64,000 bases of DNA, from the NCBI GenBank assembly GCA_036346405.1, contig CM070557.1, forward strand, positions 55,186,016-55,250,015. The letters run 5' to 3'. Position 1 is the stretch's first letter. The number at the start of each line of letters is the position of its first letter. The position numbers and the translations under genes were made by a program. The stretch is from Phyllostachys edulis. Its lineage: Eukaryota; Streptophyta; Magnoliopsida; Poales; Poaceae. Below are positions 33,613-47,470 of the stretch, in pieces. The notes under the pieces are model-generated. The model saw nothing but the letters and a program-made list of their open reading frames with translations. It did no database searches and was not told the DNA's origin.

Positions 33613-36600
33613 ATGGCAGAGGCGCCGTCTTCGCCGCCGCCACCGACGCCGCCTAATGTGTCTGGATTTCCGTCGACGATAACGATACGTAAGTGAGATG
33701 GCAGAGGAAAATCGAAATTGCCTGCGGGCCGAGTGATCATCACGGAGGTCGGTGACGTTGGGATCCATCTGAGTCCCCGGAGATCAGCGGCGAGATTCCG
33801 GACCATCCGCGGGATACTTGCAAGGGAACGGGTCTCCATCACCACACCAAGATGGAAGTCTCGGCGAAAAAGAACAGAGAGCGCTACGTGACGTAACTTT
33901 CAAGCAAGTTCACTATCCCAGAAGCAGACATGGCACGCGTGGAACGGCAGGCGTTGCTCTCGATAGATAATGCGTGGAGGACCTTCCAGAGCGTTCTTGT
34001 CACGAAGTATGTGAACACGGGTGAGACGCCCTTCGCGAAGTATGGATTCTTGACGCGGGAAACATGGGACGCCTTTGTGGCTATGAAGACGACGACCGAA
34101 TTTAAGGAGCAAAGTGCGGCGCACAAAGCTCTCCAGACACGAAACACTCACCCCCACAGACTCAGCACCACTGGGTACACGGCTAAATCCATGCAATGGG
34201 TGGCGTAGGAGGAGAACGCAACCGGGCCATTTCTTGAGATCACAGACCCGCGTTCCCTAAGCTGGTTAAAAGTGAGGGCAAAAGTCTCGTTTTCGGGCAG
34301 CATCTCTTTCTCAAACCCAGCAGACCAGGAAGTGTTCCAACGTGTGATAAATATGTCAAACTACCTAGTTGTTAATAAGTCCATAACTTCATAGTGTCTA
34401 TAATAACATGATGACCTTTTGCAACATGAATTGACTGCCCAAACTTCCCAAGGCTCCTTCCAAGCAGACAGGGATAAGGATATGCTATCTATGGCCCTGG
34501 GAAACAAGGAGTGTCCGGGTCGCATGCGAGGCCTTGGGGTTACCGTACCTTGGAGTTATAGATTCCGAGGCGACTACGACACGTATAGGAGTAGGAAGAG
34601 ATTCAAGACCGAGCACGAGGACTGGTTGGTACAGATGCTTACTACAAAATTTGAAGGACAGATAACACAATTGCAGGATCAACTGAATCAACTCCTGAAC
34701 CAGTCGCAAGCTGCCCCCATTATTTTGGAAGCCAGTAGCGTCGTGTCCACGCATAATTCTGAACATGGTGACATCCAATTACCTATTGACGACATGAAGG
34801 TAATATACATCTCTGGAATACTCCAAAGATAGACCTATAGGACGCCTTAGCTAATTGTGTATCATTTTGTAGGAGCTGGCGCCCTGCAAGCTCCAAGTGA
34901 GGATGGTTGGGTCTATTTCTATTGAAATTTGGGCGAAATGCGTATCCATGCTAGGAAGGGACAAGGCAAAGACGGTGCCCACCGCACAGGTTACGCCAGG
35001 TCCGTGGACATGGTACATGACAATCTGATGACCGTCCCGTTAGAGATTCGCCCGAACGAAGACATCAGAACACTAGGGGATGCCATGCACACTTTTATCC
35101 AGTGGCCTAAGAAAGACATCGCCCTGGACCCAGCAGTGCCGCGATCTCGACACGACCATTCCTCTCCAATGGGACCCTCGATGACTCCACCTCATCATCC
35201 TTCGCCCCAAAAGGCCACCTCATCGGTTCCCGTAGAGAAGACATCGAAGGAACAAAAAAAACGTACCGTTGTATCGGTTCCCATAGAGAAGACGCCGAAG
35301 GAACAAGAAAAGCGTGTCGCCGTATCGGTTCCTATAGAGAAGACGCCGAAGAAACAAGAAAAGCGTGTCGCTGTATTGGTTCCTGAGTCGTCTCGCAGGA
35401 AGACGCTGCCAATCGTTAAGGCCAAATCGAAATAGATGAACATTAAGGCGCCTGCCAACTCCGGGAAGTACTCCATCGGAAAACTGTTGTGCTCCAATGT
35501 AGAATTACTTCGCAATGGACTAGCTTGTCTGGCTTTGCATGCCTGGTACATGCGGAAGACCAAAGAGAATGGGTGCGATACTGGAATCACCGTCAGGTAC
35601 AAGAATGAGCATTTGTTTAACGGGTCGGGCCACTTCGTCGTGGGCTTCAACGACTTGTAAAACCTATTCAATCTCGTTGCCCTCGATGCCTCGCTTCTAC
35701 GATGTTGGACACTGTAAGTGTGTACAATCATGTTCTGCATTCACGTAATACCGATAAATATCACAACTCATTGCTTATGTATAGATACATGATGAAAAAA
35801 GCTTGGGAATGTTCCGAACTGGTGGGTTTCCTCGACCCACACGTGGTCTCTATGCAAACCATCGAAGTAGACGCATCCTTCGTCGAGAACTACATAACGG
35901 CGGGATTGCTTCGTTAGGACAACAAGGGCTACATAGTGGTGCCCTACAACCAGGGGTAAGTGCTTCACTACTTGCTATATAAATTTTATTTGTACTTTCT
36001 ACGCAGTACGAACTTATGTTTAATGACTATAGCGACATACATGAGTAAGAACCACTGAATCCTTTTAGTCAATATACCAAAGAGGAACAATGTAATATAC
36101 CTTGATTCCCTAATCAGCAACGAGCACGACTTCAACATTCTGACAGGAATACTCAACAGGTATGCTCATTTCCTCCATACATAACTCTATTGTTGTCTTC
36201 CTTCGTTTGAAATGGCCGAGGATAACTTTTTGGAATCATATAGGTCGTTCAAAACCTATGTTCGCGACGGAGGACTATACAAGGGGGGATCGAAGGACAC
36301 ACCGACACACAGGATGCGATTTCCGGTATGCGCTACAACACAATAATGCTATATCAAACTTTGTAATAATACGTCTTGAACTGACTATACCTATATATGT
36401 AATTCTATTTTTGCAGTGCCGCCAGCAAAAAACTGATGAGCTATGTGCATTCTACGTTTGCCATTATATGCGGCAAATCATTAATGCTAAGACGAAGGAT
36501 CCCCAGGTTTGTCAATCTCGAAATAATTATTTTCGAATTATAAATTTAAATATATATATGCTTACCACTTTACTCTTGCTAGCGATAGGGCTTGACGATA

Positions 36601-36759
36601 GAATCAGATGCACTCGTTGCGAGCGAGATCGTGGACGTTCGAGAGAAGCTCTGTGACTTCATCAAGATAGATATCATTAACCCCAATGGAGACTTTCACT
36701 CCGTCGCTGACGCAGAGTTTCACCTCGTCGATACCTCTCAACCACGTGCAAACAAATGA
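33613..36759 (+). pseudogene. Ptta/En-Spm transposon protein with Ulp1 (C48) protease domain, broken
   Basis: It starts MAEAPSSPPPPTPPNVSG at 33613. The 33900-34330 block (KYVNTGETPFAKYGFLTRETWDAFV; then FLEITDP..LSWLKVRAKVSFSG) is the plant Ptta/En-Spm transposase-associated family, followed by a coiled Gln-rich part (34600-34720). At 35220-35400 there is a threefold repeat of SVPIEKTPKEQEKR. 35768-36759 is a Ulp1-type cysteine peptidase: catalytic His at 36053-36055, Asp in YLDSL near 36090, and Cys in DELCAFYVCHYM near 36440. Its C-terminus ends at TGA 36757-36759. TAG at 34206-34208 and TGA at 36056-36058 (where HW is expected) break the reading frame. Such proteases are known hitchhikers in plant DNA transposons. 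Confidence 0.75.
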
Positions 36760-36950
36760 TTCAATTGTAATCCAATTGTAACTATAGCGAGAATGTTTGA
36801 ACAATTTCTTTTGTAATTTATTTTGAGTAATGATCACTTTGAGTTGTCAAAAATTGATTATCTGTGATGTATCTGTTTTTTGCATGCTTTTTTCAGAGGG
36901 CATGGCTAGTAATTCCTGAGGCTAGCCAAAAATCCAAAAAAAAGTGGTTA

Positions 36951-37205
36951 GAGTAATAACAGACGGTTTTTTGTTAAAACCGTCTGTGAAGGTGCGTAAA
37001 ATCTGTCTGTGATACGAGAAATATCACAGACGGTTCTATTTACGAACTGTATGTGATACTAACCGTATGTGTTATTCGTATCACAGACGGTTTTTGAACC
37101 GTCTGTGATAAACCCTGTTATCACAGACATACAAATATAGACGGTTCGGAAACCATCTGTGATGACGGTTCCGAACCGTCTGTGATGAGACTTCCTGTAG
37201 TAGTG
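36951..37205 (+). repeat. CACTA subterminal repeats
   Basis: Several direct and inverted copies of acagacggtt / aaccgtctgtga lie within 255 bp of the terminus. In CACTA elements such arrays are transposase-binding sites. Confidence 0.8.
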
Positions 37206-37818
37206 GACGGGAGAGGTGGAGCACAAGGCCAGGGAGGAGGACGAGAGGACCACTGGGCGGGGAGAGACAGGGAGCACGCGCCGTGGAGGAGGGCGCGTGG
37301 AGAGGCGAAAGCACAATGGGCGGGCGGGAGAGGAAGGGGAATTAGGATTGGGACAGCCGGACGGGAGAGGAAGGGGAATTCGCCAATTCGGGATGGTGAA
37401 TTGGTAGGGTTAGGGTTAGGTTGTGTTTAGTGGGCTGGGCTAGGGCGTGGCCACATGGGCCGGCTGCCTGGCTGGGCTGGGTTTTGGTACGCACTGCGCA
37501 GTCGCACTAGCCAAATTCGGCTCGGATTTTTTCCCGAGTTGAACGTTGGGCTCAATTTGGCTCTAAAATTCACGAGCCTGAGCCGAGCCGGCTTGCGAGC
37601 CGCAAGCTTGTTTTTTCCCCGCCCTACTCCAGTCCCTGGCACGGGGAGCAGCTCGGCCTCCTTCTCGTCGACTGGACCGCACGTACGTCGCGCGAGAAAA
37701 GTCCGGCATGCTGGGGGGAAAGCCGCGTGCGCGGGTGGTAGTATCTGGGTCGCGCCCGGCCGGTGTGGTGGGCTCCAACTCCGAGCCTCCGACCAGCCTG
37801 TGCTATCGCAAGCGGAAA
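37206..37818 (+). repeat. Direct repeat A': hAT right end plus flank, copy 2
   Basis: It starts exactly after the CACTA right end. It contains the hAT terminus ending gcccta at 37626, followed by the same 8-bp site ctccagtc (37627-37634) and a flank homologous to 31898-32088. The duplication therefore happened after the hAT insertion. Confidence 0.82.
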
Positions 37819-39275
37819 ACTCGGTGCGCACAGGTCAGCAACGCGCACTTCTTGACCAGGAAACACCCGCGCCGTCTTACACAAAAACCGTGCCGCCGAA
37901 ACGCCCGCGGAAAGGCACCGAAGCAGCAGCCGTCGGCAGCGCTAGCCGGCCGCGCGCGCGCGGCAACGTGAACGAGACGCACATGCGTGACAGGCGGCGT
38001 GAGGCATCCATCCCTCTCGCTCCCACGGTAGTTCGGCGACCGATGGATTCCGGGTTATATTTCTAATAAACAAAGCGAAGGAGGTGTGTCCAACCATGCG
38101 AAGAAGATGCAATATATATATTACTAGCATCATACTGTCATTACGTGTTATACAGTCGCCTAGGCTACAGTCTCTGCAGAAGCAAGGCACGGCACGGCAC
38201 GGCATGGCATGGCATGTTGGCTCACGGATGAACGTGTTTGCGCACAGTTGGAGGCAGCATTGTTAGTTGGTGCAATGGCTTGGGCGAGTTAGAACTTAGA
38301 ACTGCATGTTTGGCTCACAACTTGGACTTTTTATTTTCGCAGGAGTTTGGCCAACAAAGAACCATTCAAACCACAGGTCTCCCTACCATGGAACTACACA
38401 AATTTATTTTTGACTTTGGAGGCGTCTCTCGACTTAAATAAGAACGGAGACAGCTGAGTAGCCGGAACTCGGGTCCTCAAAGTCGCAAGTCTCCTTCACA
38501 CACGAACGTGTGGCGTAGACTTTGTTAACTTGATATTGCACTGCTTTTTATGTCTTCTCTGGTCTACTACTCTCCTTGACCTTTTGGCCATGAGGTAAAC
38601 CTTTTTCATGGAGGAATTGATTCGCAGATCGAAGACAGCGTTTGCAACTTAGAAGACGCGTGTTGACTTTAATTTGTTCTCGAGAGGGAAACAAGTGTTG
38701 GATGAAGTTTGCTCGAATCGTTTAGTTGGGGCATTAACATCCCTGATGCAAGATGATGCTCTTGGCACTATTTGGGTCGCTGTCATATGCCTGCTTCATG
38801 CGAATTTCTTGTGGCTTGGGAGCCCTTCGCTGGCTAAATTATCTAGCTACTATATGGAATGCGGTAGTTTCAAGTCACATTATATGGTTCTGTTTGTCGG
38901 TGAAGCCGACTCCCCTGATGTTGGGATACGGGTAGGCTAGATTAGCATCCAATAAAAAATTTCAACCATGTAAACTAGGAAGCCACACGAGTAAGAGATC
39001 ATATATCGATACCACTAAACGCGCAGTGCAACGAAAAAAGAGTTGGATCATCCTGATCCAACGTCGCGTGCGTCGATGTAGTGAAAGCAGTCGATTGTCC
39101 AACGTCCTTGGCCGTCGATTGTCTCCTCCAGGGTTTCGGTGGGTGGTGCAACGTCATCCCAAAAGCCCCGCCCCTTCCTTATAAAGAGCTTCCAATGAAT
39201 TCCTACGTTAGAAACTCATTAGCACTCTTAACCACGTACAGATTATAATCCGATTTAAGTCTTTAACGGATCTAA
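37819..39275. other. Intergenic, nothing recognised
   Basis: 37830-38060 is GC-rich without a credible gene. A short ggcac/ggcat microsatellite lies at 38184-38216. 38250-39270 has no supported gene. A TATA-like ccttataaag is present at 39177-39186 but leads into no ORF. Confidence 0.45.
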
Positions 39276-39309
39276 TCCCACTACTACAAAAAGGCTAATA
39301 CTGGATGCC

Positions 39310-39690
39310 TCATCACAGACGGTTGACCAAAACTGTCTATATTACATACAATCACGATGGTTTTGGTTTTGCGACCGCTCGTATTACTAAACTAACGCTA
39401 AAAATCGCTGCGTGAAGAGGTAATATCATAGACGGTTCATTATGAAAACCGTCAGGAAGTATCACGACGGTTCTTAACAATAACCGTCAGGATCTTTCAA
39501 AATATTACGACGGTTTTCAACAAACAACCGCTCAGGATACTTCACGCATGCTTCTAACACGAACCGCTCATCATAATATCTCTACAGATGCGGATACGAC
39601 ACCATACCACGGACGGTTCTATTATGGAACCGTCTGTGATAAGTATCACTGATGGTTCCATAATAGAACCGGCTGTGATAATTCTCTTTA
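39310..39690 (+). repeat. Left subterminal repeats of the 8.35-kb CACTA
   Basis: Repeated variants of acagacggtt, aaccgtctgtgat and cacgacggtt occur in both orientations over 380 bp. Confidence 0.8.
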
Positions 39691-39699
39691 TTAGTAAGA

Positions 39700-41271
<1,572 letters not shown>

Positions 41272-41275
41272 TATT

Positions 41276-41527
41276 GTTAGCTAACTCGATGCTGAATTGA
41301 CTAGCTAGCTCGCTCATTAGTCGCTCATCCTAACGTGTAGGTGAAACCGGCCTACTTCATCGAACACAGCACAGAGTGTACGATTTGCAACATGCCCTCC
41401 ACGGCATATAGCAAATCGTACACTCCGTGTCAGGTTTGATGAAGTAGGCTGTGGTTCACCTGCATGTTTAGGATGAACGCCCAAGGAGCGAGCTAGCTAG
41501 CTGAATTTAGGCATCGAGTTAGCTAAC
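41276..41527. mobile_element. Foldback element / long hairpin (252 bp)
   Basis: The arms run inward from gttagctaactcgatgc and its exact inverse gcatcgagttagctaac. They pair over about 120 bp (including gagtgtacgatttgc / gcaaatcgtacactc) with few mismatches, around a loop at about 41393-41406. Outer TTA/TAA could be a Tourist-type TSD. The hairpin could yield small RNAs if transcribed. Confidence 0.82.
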
Positions 41528-41832
41528 AAGGACTACTGAACCATTAGACTTGGGATAGAGGCGTCTTGCTGCGTGACGCAAGATGAGCACAATGGGCCAC
41601 AGGTCGGATTGTGTCGTCTGCCCCGCCCGGCCAAGACGCTTATGTCGTTTCAAGACGGCCGAATCATCTCCGGCGAGCCCAAGCACGGCCCAGAGCCCAT
41701 CAGGTTGCCGCCGCTGCGTGCCGGCCCAAGCACGGTCCCATCGCCGTCGCATGTCGCCTGTGGAAACAAGGGATGGTCAGGGTCTCAGGGACCAAGCCAC
41801 CGAGGGGCGAGGGAGGAGATTACTGAGGACAT

Positions 41833-42085
41833 GCGACCTCACCTGGGCGCCGTCGCCGTCGTCGTGGAGGACCGACGCCGTTGCCGTCAACCTCCATGCA
41901 CTAATGCACGGGCACCCGAGGCCGAGGGCGACTTTGAACGCCGCCATGAGCCCACGACCTCCTTACGCGACCTCACCTGCGCACCGTCGCCATCGTCATG
42001 GAGGACCTCCGCCGTCGCCGTCAACCTCCACGCACTGATGCACGGGCACCCCGCACCCGAGGGCAACTTTGAGCGCCGCCACGAG
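41833..42085 (+). repeat. 133-bp tandem duplication, GC-rich
   Basis: Units start at 41833 and 41966 (gcgacctcacctg...). The second is interrupted at gccacgag by the hAT element at 42086 and resumes at 43102. Confidence 0.8.
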
Positions 42086-43101
42086 TAGGGATGGCAATCG
42101 GGCGCGGCGGGCACAGGTAGCACTCGCCCATACCCATGCCCGCGACCTTGATTTCTCCCCATGGGTATGCCTGCGAAGGACGACGGGCGAAGAACCTCGC
42201 CCATACCTGTCACTCGCGGGTACCCGTCGCCCGCGGACATGCCCGTATATCCACGAACCTCACCCATGCATGTGAACTTCAGACATTAAGCACTGAGCTA
42301 AGGTCGCCCGTGAACTTCAGACATTAAGCACTGAGCTAAGGACGTGAAGTGACCGAGGCACTGAGCTATTAAGCAATCAACAGTGCATTCAACAACTTGA
42401 GGATGCCATGATACAGTGTCAATTCAGGAGAAGATTCAGGATCAAACTGCATTTGGCATAAGAAATTAATTGCTTCGTACGAAGGAGTTACACAGGCAAT
42501 AGCCGATTAACAATAACTACTAGCCTACCTATAAGAGTTTGACTAAAGTAGATCTAGCCTGACTAATACGGCCATTCTTCCAGCAAAGTTTAGCAAATTT
42601 TATCCTGGTGTCTCTGTCTTTATTACGAGGAAGAACCAACTCTCTAACAGCAATTAGGGCTTGCCACATCTGAGAATTGTTTTGAAGTCAATATAAAAAT
42701 TGATAACAGTATAGGGCACAAGGCAACATTCATTAGCAAAGGCATCATATAACCTCAACATTTCATTTTGTTCCTTAAATGCGTTCATTCCACATATTAT
42801 GGATAAGTTCCCTTCGCCCGTCAGCAATTGGACTTTCCATCGGAAGAATGCAGTAATCAATCACCTGAATTACACTTCACTCATTTTGTTAGCAAAACAG
42901 TAACTAACATGTCATTGTGGTTGCGGGTAATCGGGCGAAACGGGCACGGGTGGAGCATACCCATGCCCGCGCCCATTTACCCGATGGGCAAGGAATTGTG
43001 CCTATTTCCGTACCCGTGGGCAATGAAAAACGCCTATAGCCGCCTCCATTAGGGTATTTGCCCGTGGGCACATGGGTAATCGGGCACAATTGCCATCCCT
43101 A
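42086..43101. mobile_element. Non-autonomous hAT element (1016 bp)
   Basis: Termini tagggatggcaatcggg and inverse ...ttgccatcccta, with a perfect 8-bp TSD gccacgag (42078-42085 and 43102-43109). The subtermini carry cgggcg/gcccgc repeats. There is no transposase. A 21-bp word (gtgaacttcagacattaagca) occurs twice near 42270-42335. Confidence 0.93.
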
Positions 43102-43109
43102 GCCACGAG

Positions 43110-43740
43110 CCCATGACCTCCTTGTGTGGTTGCGCCACGAGCGGACGGGCCCACAAAGGGCCGGTGGAGGGGTGCGGACGGGGGAGGGGCGAGCCCGAGG
43201 GAGGGAGCCAGAGTTCCGGCCGCTGGGTCCGCACGACGCGAGGGAGCTGAAGGGGCGGCGGCGAAGAGGCGGGGCCGAGCACCCGAGCCCGAGGGGAGGA
43301 GGAGAGGAGGTGGGGGGACGGGGACGGGAGAGGTTGGCCACCGGCCCACCGCCGCGGCCACGTGGAGAGGGGAGATGGGGGCGTGGGGCTGCACGACGGC
43401 GGGGATTTGGGGAAGACAAAGAAAACCGAAGGGGTGAAGAAGACTGGAGATTGGAGAAGCTTCTTGGCTGTAAATGAGGGAATGGGAAAAAAGAGGAGGG
43501 AAAAAAAGAGGGGTTAGGGAAAAAAAGTAGAAAAAAATAAAAAATATGATAGAAAATAAAATTTATTCATAACGCGGCAACACAAAAATATTCAGGGGAA
43601 TAACTAAAATTTATTCATTCATTGTTTCATACAGTACAAATACAGAGTTTGTTACCTCGTTAAAAACCTTACCCCCAGTGTGGGGTACCCTTGGTAAGGA
43701 AAAGAGTGCAGCAACTACATACATTGATACACATACATAG
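43110..43740. other. GC-rich block followed by AT-rich tail, inside the CACTA
   Basis: 43110-43440 is G-rich with no credible protein. 43480-43560 is A-rich. 43560-43740, with 'cttacccccagtgtggggtaccc', may be the 3' untranslated part of the minus-strand hAT transposase gene. No hAT terminus could be fixed. Confidence 0.4.
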
Positions 43741-43801
43741 ACTAGTTGATGTCGAGATTCTCTAAGTCAGCTATCGCCTCCGTGATCTTCGGATCCTCGA
43801 G

Positions 43802-45864
43802 CTAATGTTGCGTCTGTTCATCTGCGCTCTTCCAGTCTTTGAGGCATGTGAGTGCCTCAACCATCTCAAGTGTGAGAGACGACCTCCTTGGCTCGATGAT
43901 CCTCCCCACCATACTGAAAGTTGCTTCCAATGAGACAGTCGACACCGGAACCAAAAGTACATCTCGTGCAAAATGTGACAGCACGGGATAAATACGCTGG
44001 TGGTTCTTCCACCACAAGAGGAGGTTGACATTGTTGCCATCTGCGAAGTCAAGCTCGGTGTCCGCAAAAGGTGTGTCGAGGTAGTGGTTGATCTCTACCC
44101 TCGGATTCCATTGAGACCAGGTCGGCGCATGAGAAGATGAATTGAATGCTGGGCCTTTCATGTTCTTCCAGACGTTGGAAGCGCTCATATTGTGTTGTCC
44201 TTGTTGCGTTGTTGAAGCAGTTGTTCTCGATTGATTTCTGCTGCCAAACTTTTCATAATACAAATCGAAAACTCAAAAAAGCTCGTCATGAATGTGAGTG
44301 TAAGCCTTAGAAAAATCAAGATCAAATGCCTCACCAAATCCCTCGTAAGCCCCCTTCAGATCTGCTAATTTTCTCCGAGGGTCCATAATCGTACCAAAAC
44401 AGAAGAGATGTGGGATATCTTAAAAATATTTTAAAAAATTTCTCTGCATTGGTTCAATAATAGGTCTGAGAAGGGCATCATCTCTGTTTTCCTTAAAAGC
44501 GTTAGCGATAGTCCAAAGCCACTCGATGACTAAGCAAAAAGTAGGATAGTAAACACCAGATAAAACTGTGGTTGCATCATAAAATACTTTCAAAAATTCA
44601 TGAAAACGACCAGCAACTAGCCAATCTGTTTCAGTAACCAACTGCTTACCAGAATTAGTATTGACGAAGAGAGTGATGATGTACTCGTACTCCTTGCACC
44701 GCTCCAACATAGTATACGTGGAGTTCCACCACACCTTCATGTCCAGGTTGAATTTCCTTGCCTCTTATTGTTGGCCTTACAGTACTCCTTGAACTGGGCA
44801 TATATTGGGCCTGAAACTGTAATGAACTAGATAGCATCGCGTATGTTGTCTAGACTAGGTTTCATTACCTGCAAGCCTGCCTGCACGATGAGGTTCAAGA
44901 TGTGGCACATGCATCTCTGGTGGAGGACGAAACCACCAGTGTAGGACTCCAGATGCGGTGCGAGGAACTCCATAGCCGTCGTGTTAGCTAAGGCATTGTC
45001 AAGAGTGATGGCAATAATTTCGTTCTCTATTTTAAAATCCTGAATTACTTCTAATACGCGTTGTGCAATGGCCTCTCCGGTGTGTGCCTCATTGATAGAC
45101 CTAAACCCTATGACTCGCTTGTTCAAGTTATAATCGTCAACTAAGTAATGTGCAACAACACTAAGATAGCCTGCCCTTTGGTGAGATGAAGTCCATATAT
45201 CGGAGGTTAAAGCAAAAGAAAAGGTAACTTTCAGGAAGTTTTCTTTCAGACTTGACAGTTTACGTTGGTAGAGTTCTGCTATGTTTCATGTAGTTGTTCT
45301 CCTGCTTACGTGTCGGTATTGCGGGCAAAAACCACGTTGGGTCATTCTTTTGAAACTAGAGCTTTCACTCGTCCTAATCGGAAGATCCTCAGTAACTATA
45401 GATCTAGCAATTTCGTCTCTAGCTACCTGAGGGTTGTACAACCATGTACTTACCGAACCATCGAGGCCAAAGTTAAGCTGGGTCTGGACGTTTCCTCTTT
45501 GCGTCCGTCCCGCCGCTATCTTCTTCAAAAACGCCTGCGCGTGTCGCTTGAGATGACCTGTTCCTCCACCTGAGCGTGCAGACAATTTAGTATGACAATA
45601 TTTACATGTGGCATAAGGTACCTGACGCTCGTCCTCCATTTCTATGTTGTACTCCATATGCTGCCAACACCACGCATGTCGGCCGTCGGAGCTTCCTCCC
45701 ATTGCATTCACCGTTGCACCGGCCTCGACGTCCAGAGTGGAGACGCTTGGGGTGGAGACGTGGGCATCCTCAAAGCCCTCCGTTCCATCCATATGTTGAT
45801 CATCCATACCATAGTCTCCCATGTCCGGGGAGAGTTCGCGAGGATCGATCTCTTGCTCGTGCAC
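43802..45864 (-). pseudogene. hAT (RICESLEEPER-type) transposase, frameshifted
   Basis: Order on the minus strand: an acidic N-terminus from an ATG at 45862-45864; a BED zinc finger (ATCKYCHTKLSARSGGGTGHLKRH) near 45560-45640; the catalytic-fold block IITLDNALAN-type with LHQRCMCHILNLIVQAGL at 44827-45126; WWNSTYTMLERC and RPIIEPMQRNFLKYF at 44420-44740; and the C-terminal hAT dimerisation domain (LLLWWKNHQRIYPVLSHFARD ... VSTVSLEATFSM) ending at 43802. Frames change between blocks and stops intervene, so it is dead. All usual domains are present, giving a near full-length relic of about 650 codons. Its own terminal repeats were not found. Confidence 0.85.
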
Positions 45865-45869
45865 TTCTT

Positions 45870-47391
45870 CCAGGGGAGGAGGACTACCCTGCTGTTTTCT
45901 TCATTCCAAACATATTAGAAGACTAGAATTTAGAGAGCAAATAGAAAGCAAACAGATTGTATTGTACGGTGAACAAATGAGGAGGGATGAGAAAATTTAT
46001 AGGGAGGAAGAAATGTGAACATTGTCTCATACTCACACTATCACACACACAACGTCTCTCTTGTATCAGAGACCACAACGTCTCTCGTCCTCCCACATCT
46101 TATCAGTTATCACTGCAAAAGTGTTGAGCGCCTGAGTCTAGCCAACCCAACGTCTCTTGTGATGAGACTCGACATGTCCTCCCAGTCTCCCACTGTCGCA
46201 GCAATGCAGCACTGTGCAGTGGCTAGTGCCAATGCCCACTTCCACCATTAGTCCATCTCCATTAGACCATTACCACATGCCTCTCCATCTCCCAGTCTCT
46301 CTCCGCCGACAGTCCCACTCCCACACGCCTCTCCATGACTCCATCTCCCCTCCGACCCCCTCCTTCCTCAATCCCCATTCGGTCTGCCATTCTACTCCAC
46401 TCCCACGCGCACACCTCCCCTCTCCTCCTCCCCTCCGCCACCTCCCTCTCCACTCCCCCACGCCTCGGCCTCCCTCTCTCCTCCCCTCCGCCTCCTCCCT
46501 CTCCGGCGCCTCCCATCCGCTCCCCACGCTTCCCTCTCCTCTCCACCACCTGCCTCTCGGCCGCCCTCCCTCTCCGCTCCAGGGCCTCTGTGCGCTTCCA
46601 TCAGACATGGTGGCGCTGGCCTTGATGCCTCGATGGCGGCGCCATGTGCGGTCGTCTTGAGGTCGGGCTCGTCAAGGCGTTCAGGCGCCTACTTAAATCA
46701 AAACGACGGTGACGTCAACACGCTCACCAAAACCGCCGACAGCGCCTTCACCGCCCTCCTCGCTGGGCTCGCACGCCACGACGCCTCCGCCGTGCCAAGG
46801 ATGCCCTCCCGTCTATTTCTTTTTCTATTTCTATTTCTATTTCTATTTCTTTTTCTTTTTGCAATGCTTCATTTGGGATTGGAGTGGTCAATGGTGGTGA
46901 ATGACTGATGAGCAATTTTTTGTGTGTGTGGTTTGATTCGGTTTTTGCGTTCGATTTTTTGTGTGTGGTTTCTGTTCGAATGAACACTACCGAGGGCCGA
47001 GGACGAGGCGGAGGCGGAGGCGGCGGTGTTCAGTCTGAAAGCACGACCGGTCGAGGTGCTTGGCCGCTGGGTCTTGGGGGTGCCGGATCGCCGGGCCATC
47101 TTGCGATCGCCCTGCGTGTCTTGTCGTGCCTCGCCGCTGCACCATGCCGCCGTGCGTCTCAATGACCCGATCATGCTGCGTGCCGCCCAAGCACGGCTCG
47201 TGGCGGCGTCTTGCGTCTTGTCGGGAGAGCAGGTCCCGTCGTGTCGCCGTTGTGCACTAGGCAGGGGCTTTTCGCCCAAGACGCCCTAGGTTGCGTGCCA
47301 TGACCAGAGACGGCCCTAATAAAGATGTTGGGCGGGTTTGGGCCTCCGCCGTCTTGGGGAAAAGCCCGACCAAAGCCTGTGTCTATGAACC

Positions 47392-47432
<41 letters not shown>

Positions 47433-47470
47433 TATATATATACGAAGCCAGTTTTAAAGGCAAAAGCAGC
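45870..47470. other. CACTA interior: transposase upstream region, CT-rich block and GC-rich possible captured sequence
   Basis: 45960-46030 has a TATA-like ctataaatttt on the minus strand, suiting the transposase promoter. 46250-46620 is C/T-rich (ctccctctcc words). 46690-46810 and 46985-47350 are GC-rich with short gene-like frames I do not recognise. 46815-46860 is a tttcta microsatellite. Confidence 0.4.
47400..47430. repeat. (TG)n microsatellite
   Basis: About 15 TG units flanked by short TA runs. Confidence 0.95.

Larger units (their letters stand above)
32090..37205 (+). mobile_element. CACTA/En-Spm-like element carrying a Ulp1-type gene (5.1 kb, left end uncertain)
   Basis: The right terminus is clear: the sequence ends gtagtagtg at 37205 (inverted: cactactacaggaag), preceded by cacagacggtt subterminal repeats. 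The proposed left end is cactaggg at 32090, exactly where repeat A stops, but beyond CACTA it does not match the right terminus and no 3-bp TSD is seen, so left-end loss is also possible. Inside are a GC-rich leader (32100-32450), an AT-rich intron-like stretch (32450-33600) and a broken Ptta/Ulp1-like gene. Confidence 0.65.

Noticed and set aside
36951..37205. CRISPR-like appearance of repeated acagacggtt words
   Set aside because: Spacing is irregular, both orientations occur, and the array abuts a CACTA terminus in a plant genome; these are transposon subterminal repeats.
37455..38066. 203-codon plus-strand frame
   Set aside because: It crosses the hAT terminus, TSD and flank of repeat A', so it cannot be a single conserved gene.
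46633..46908. Possible PPR-like peptide in a GC-rich frame
   Set aside because: Only a few residues are suggestive, with no repeatable PPR motif; not annotated.
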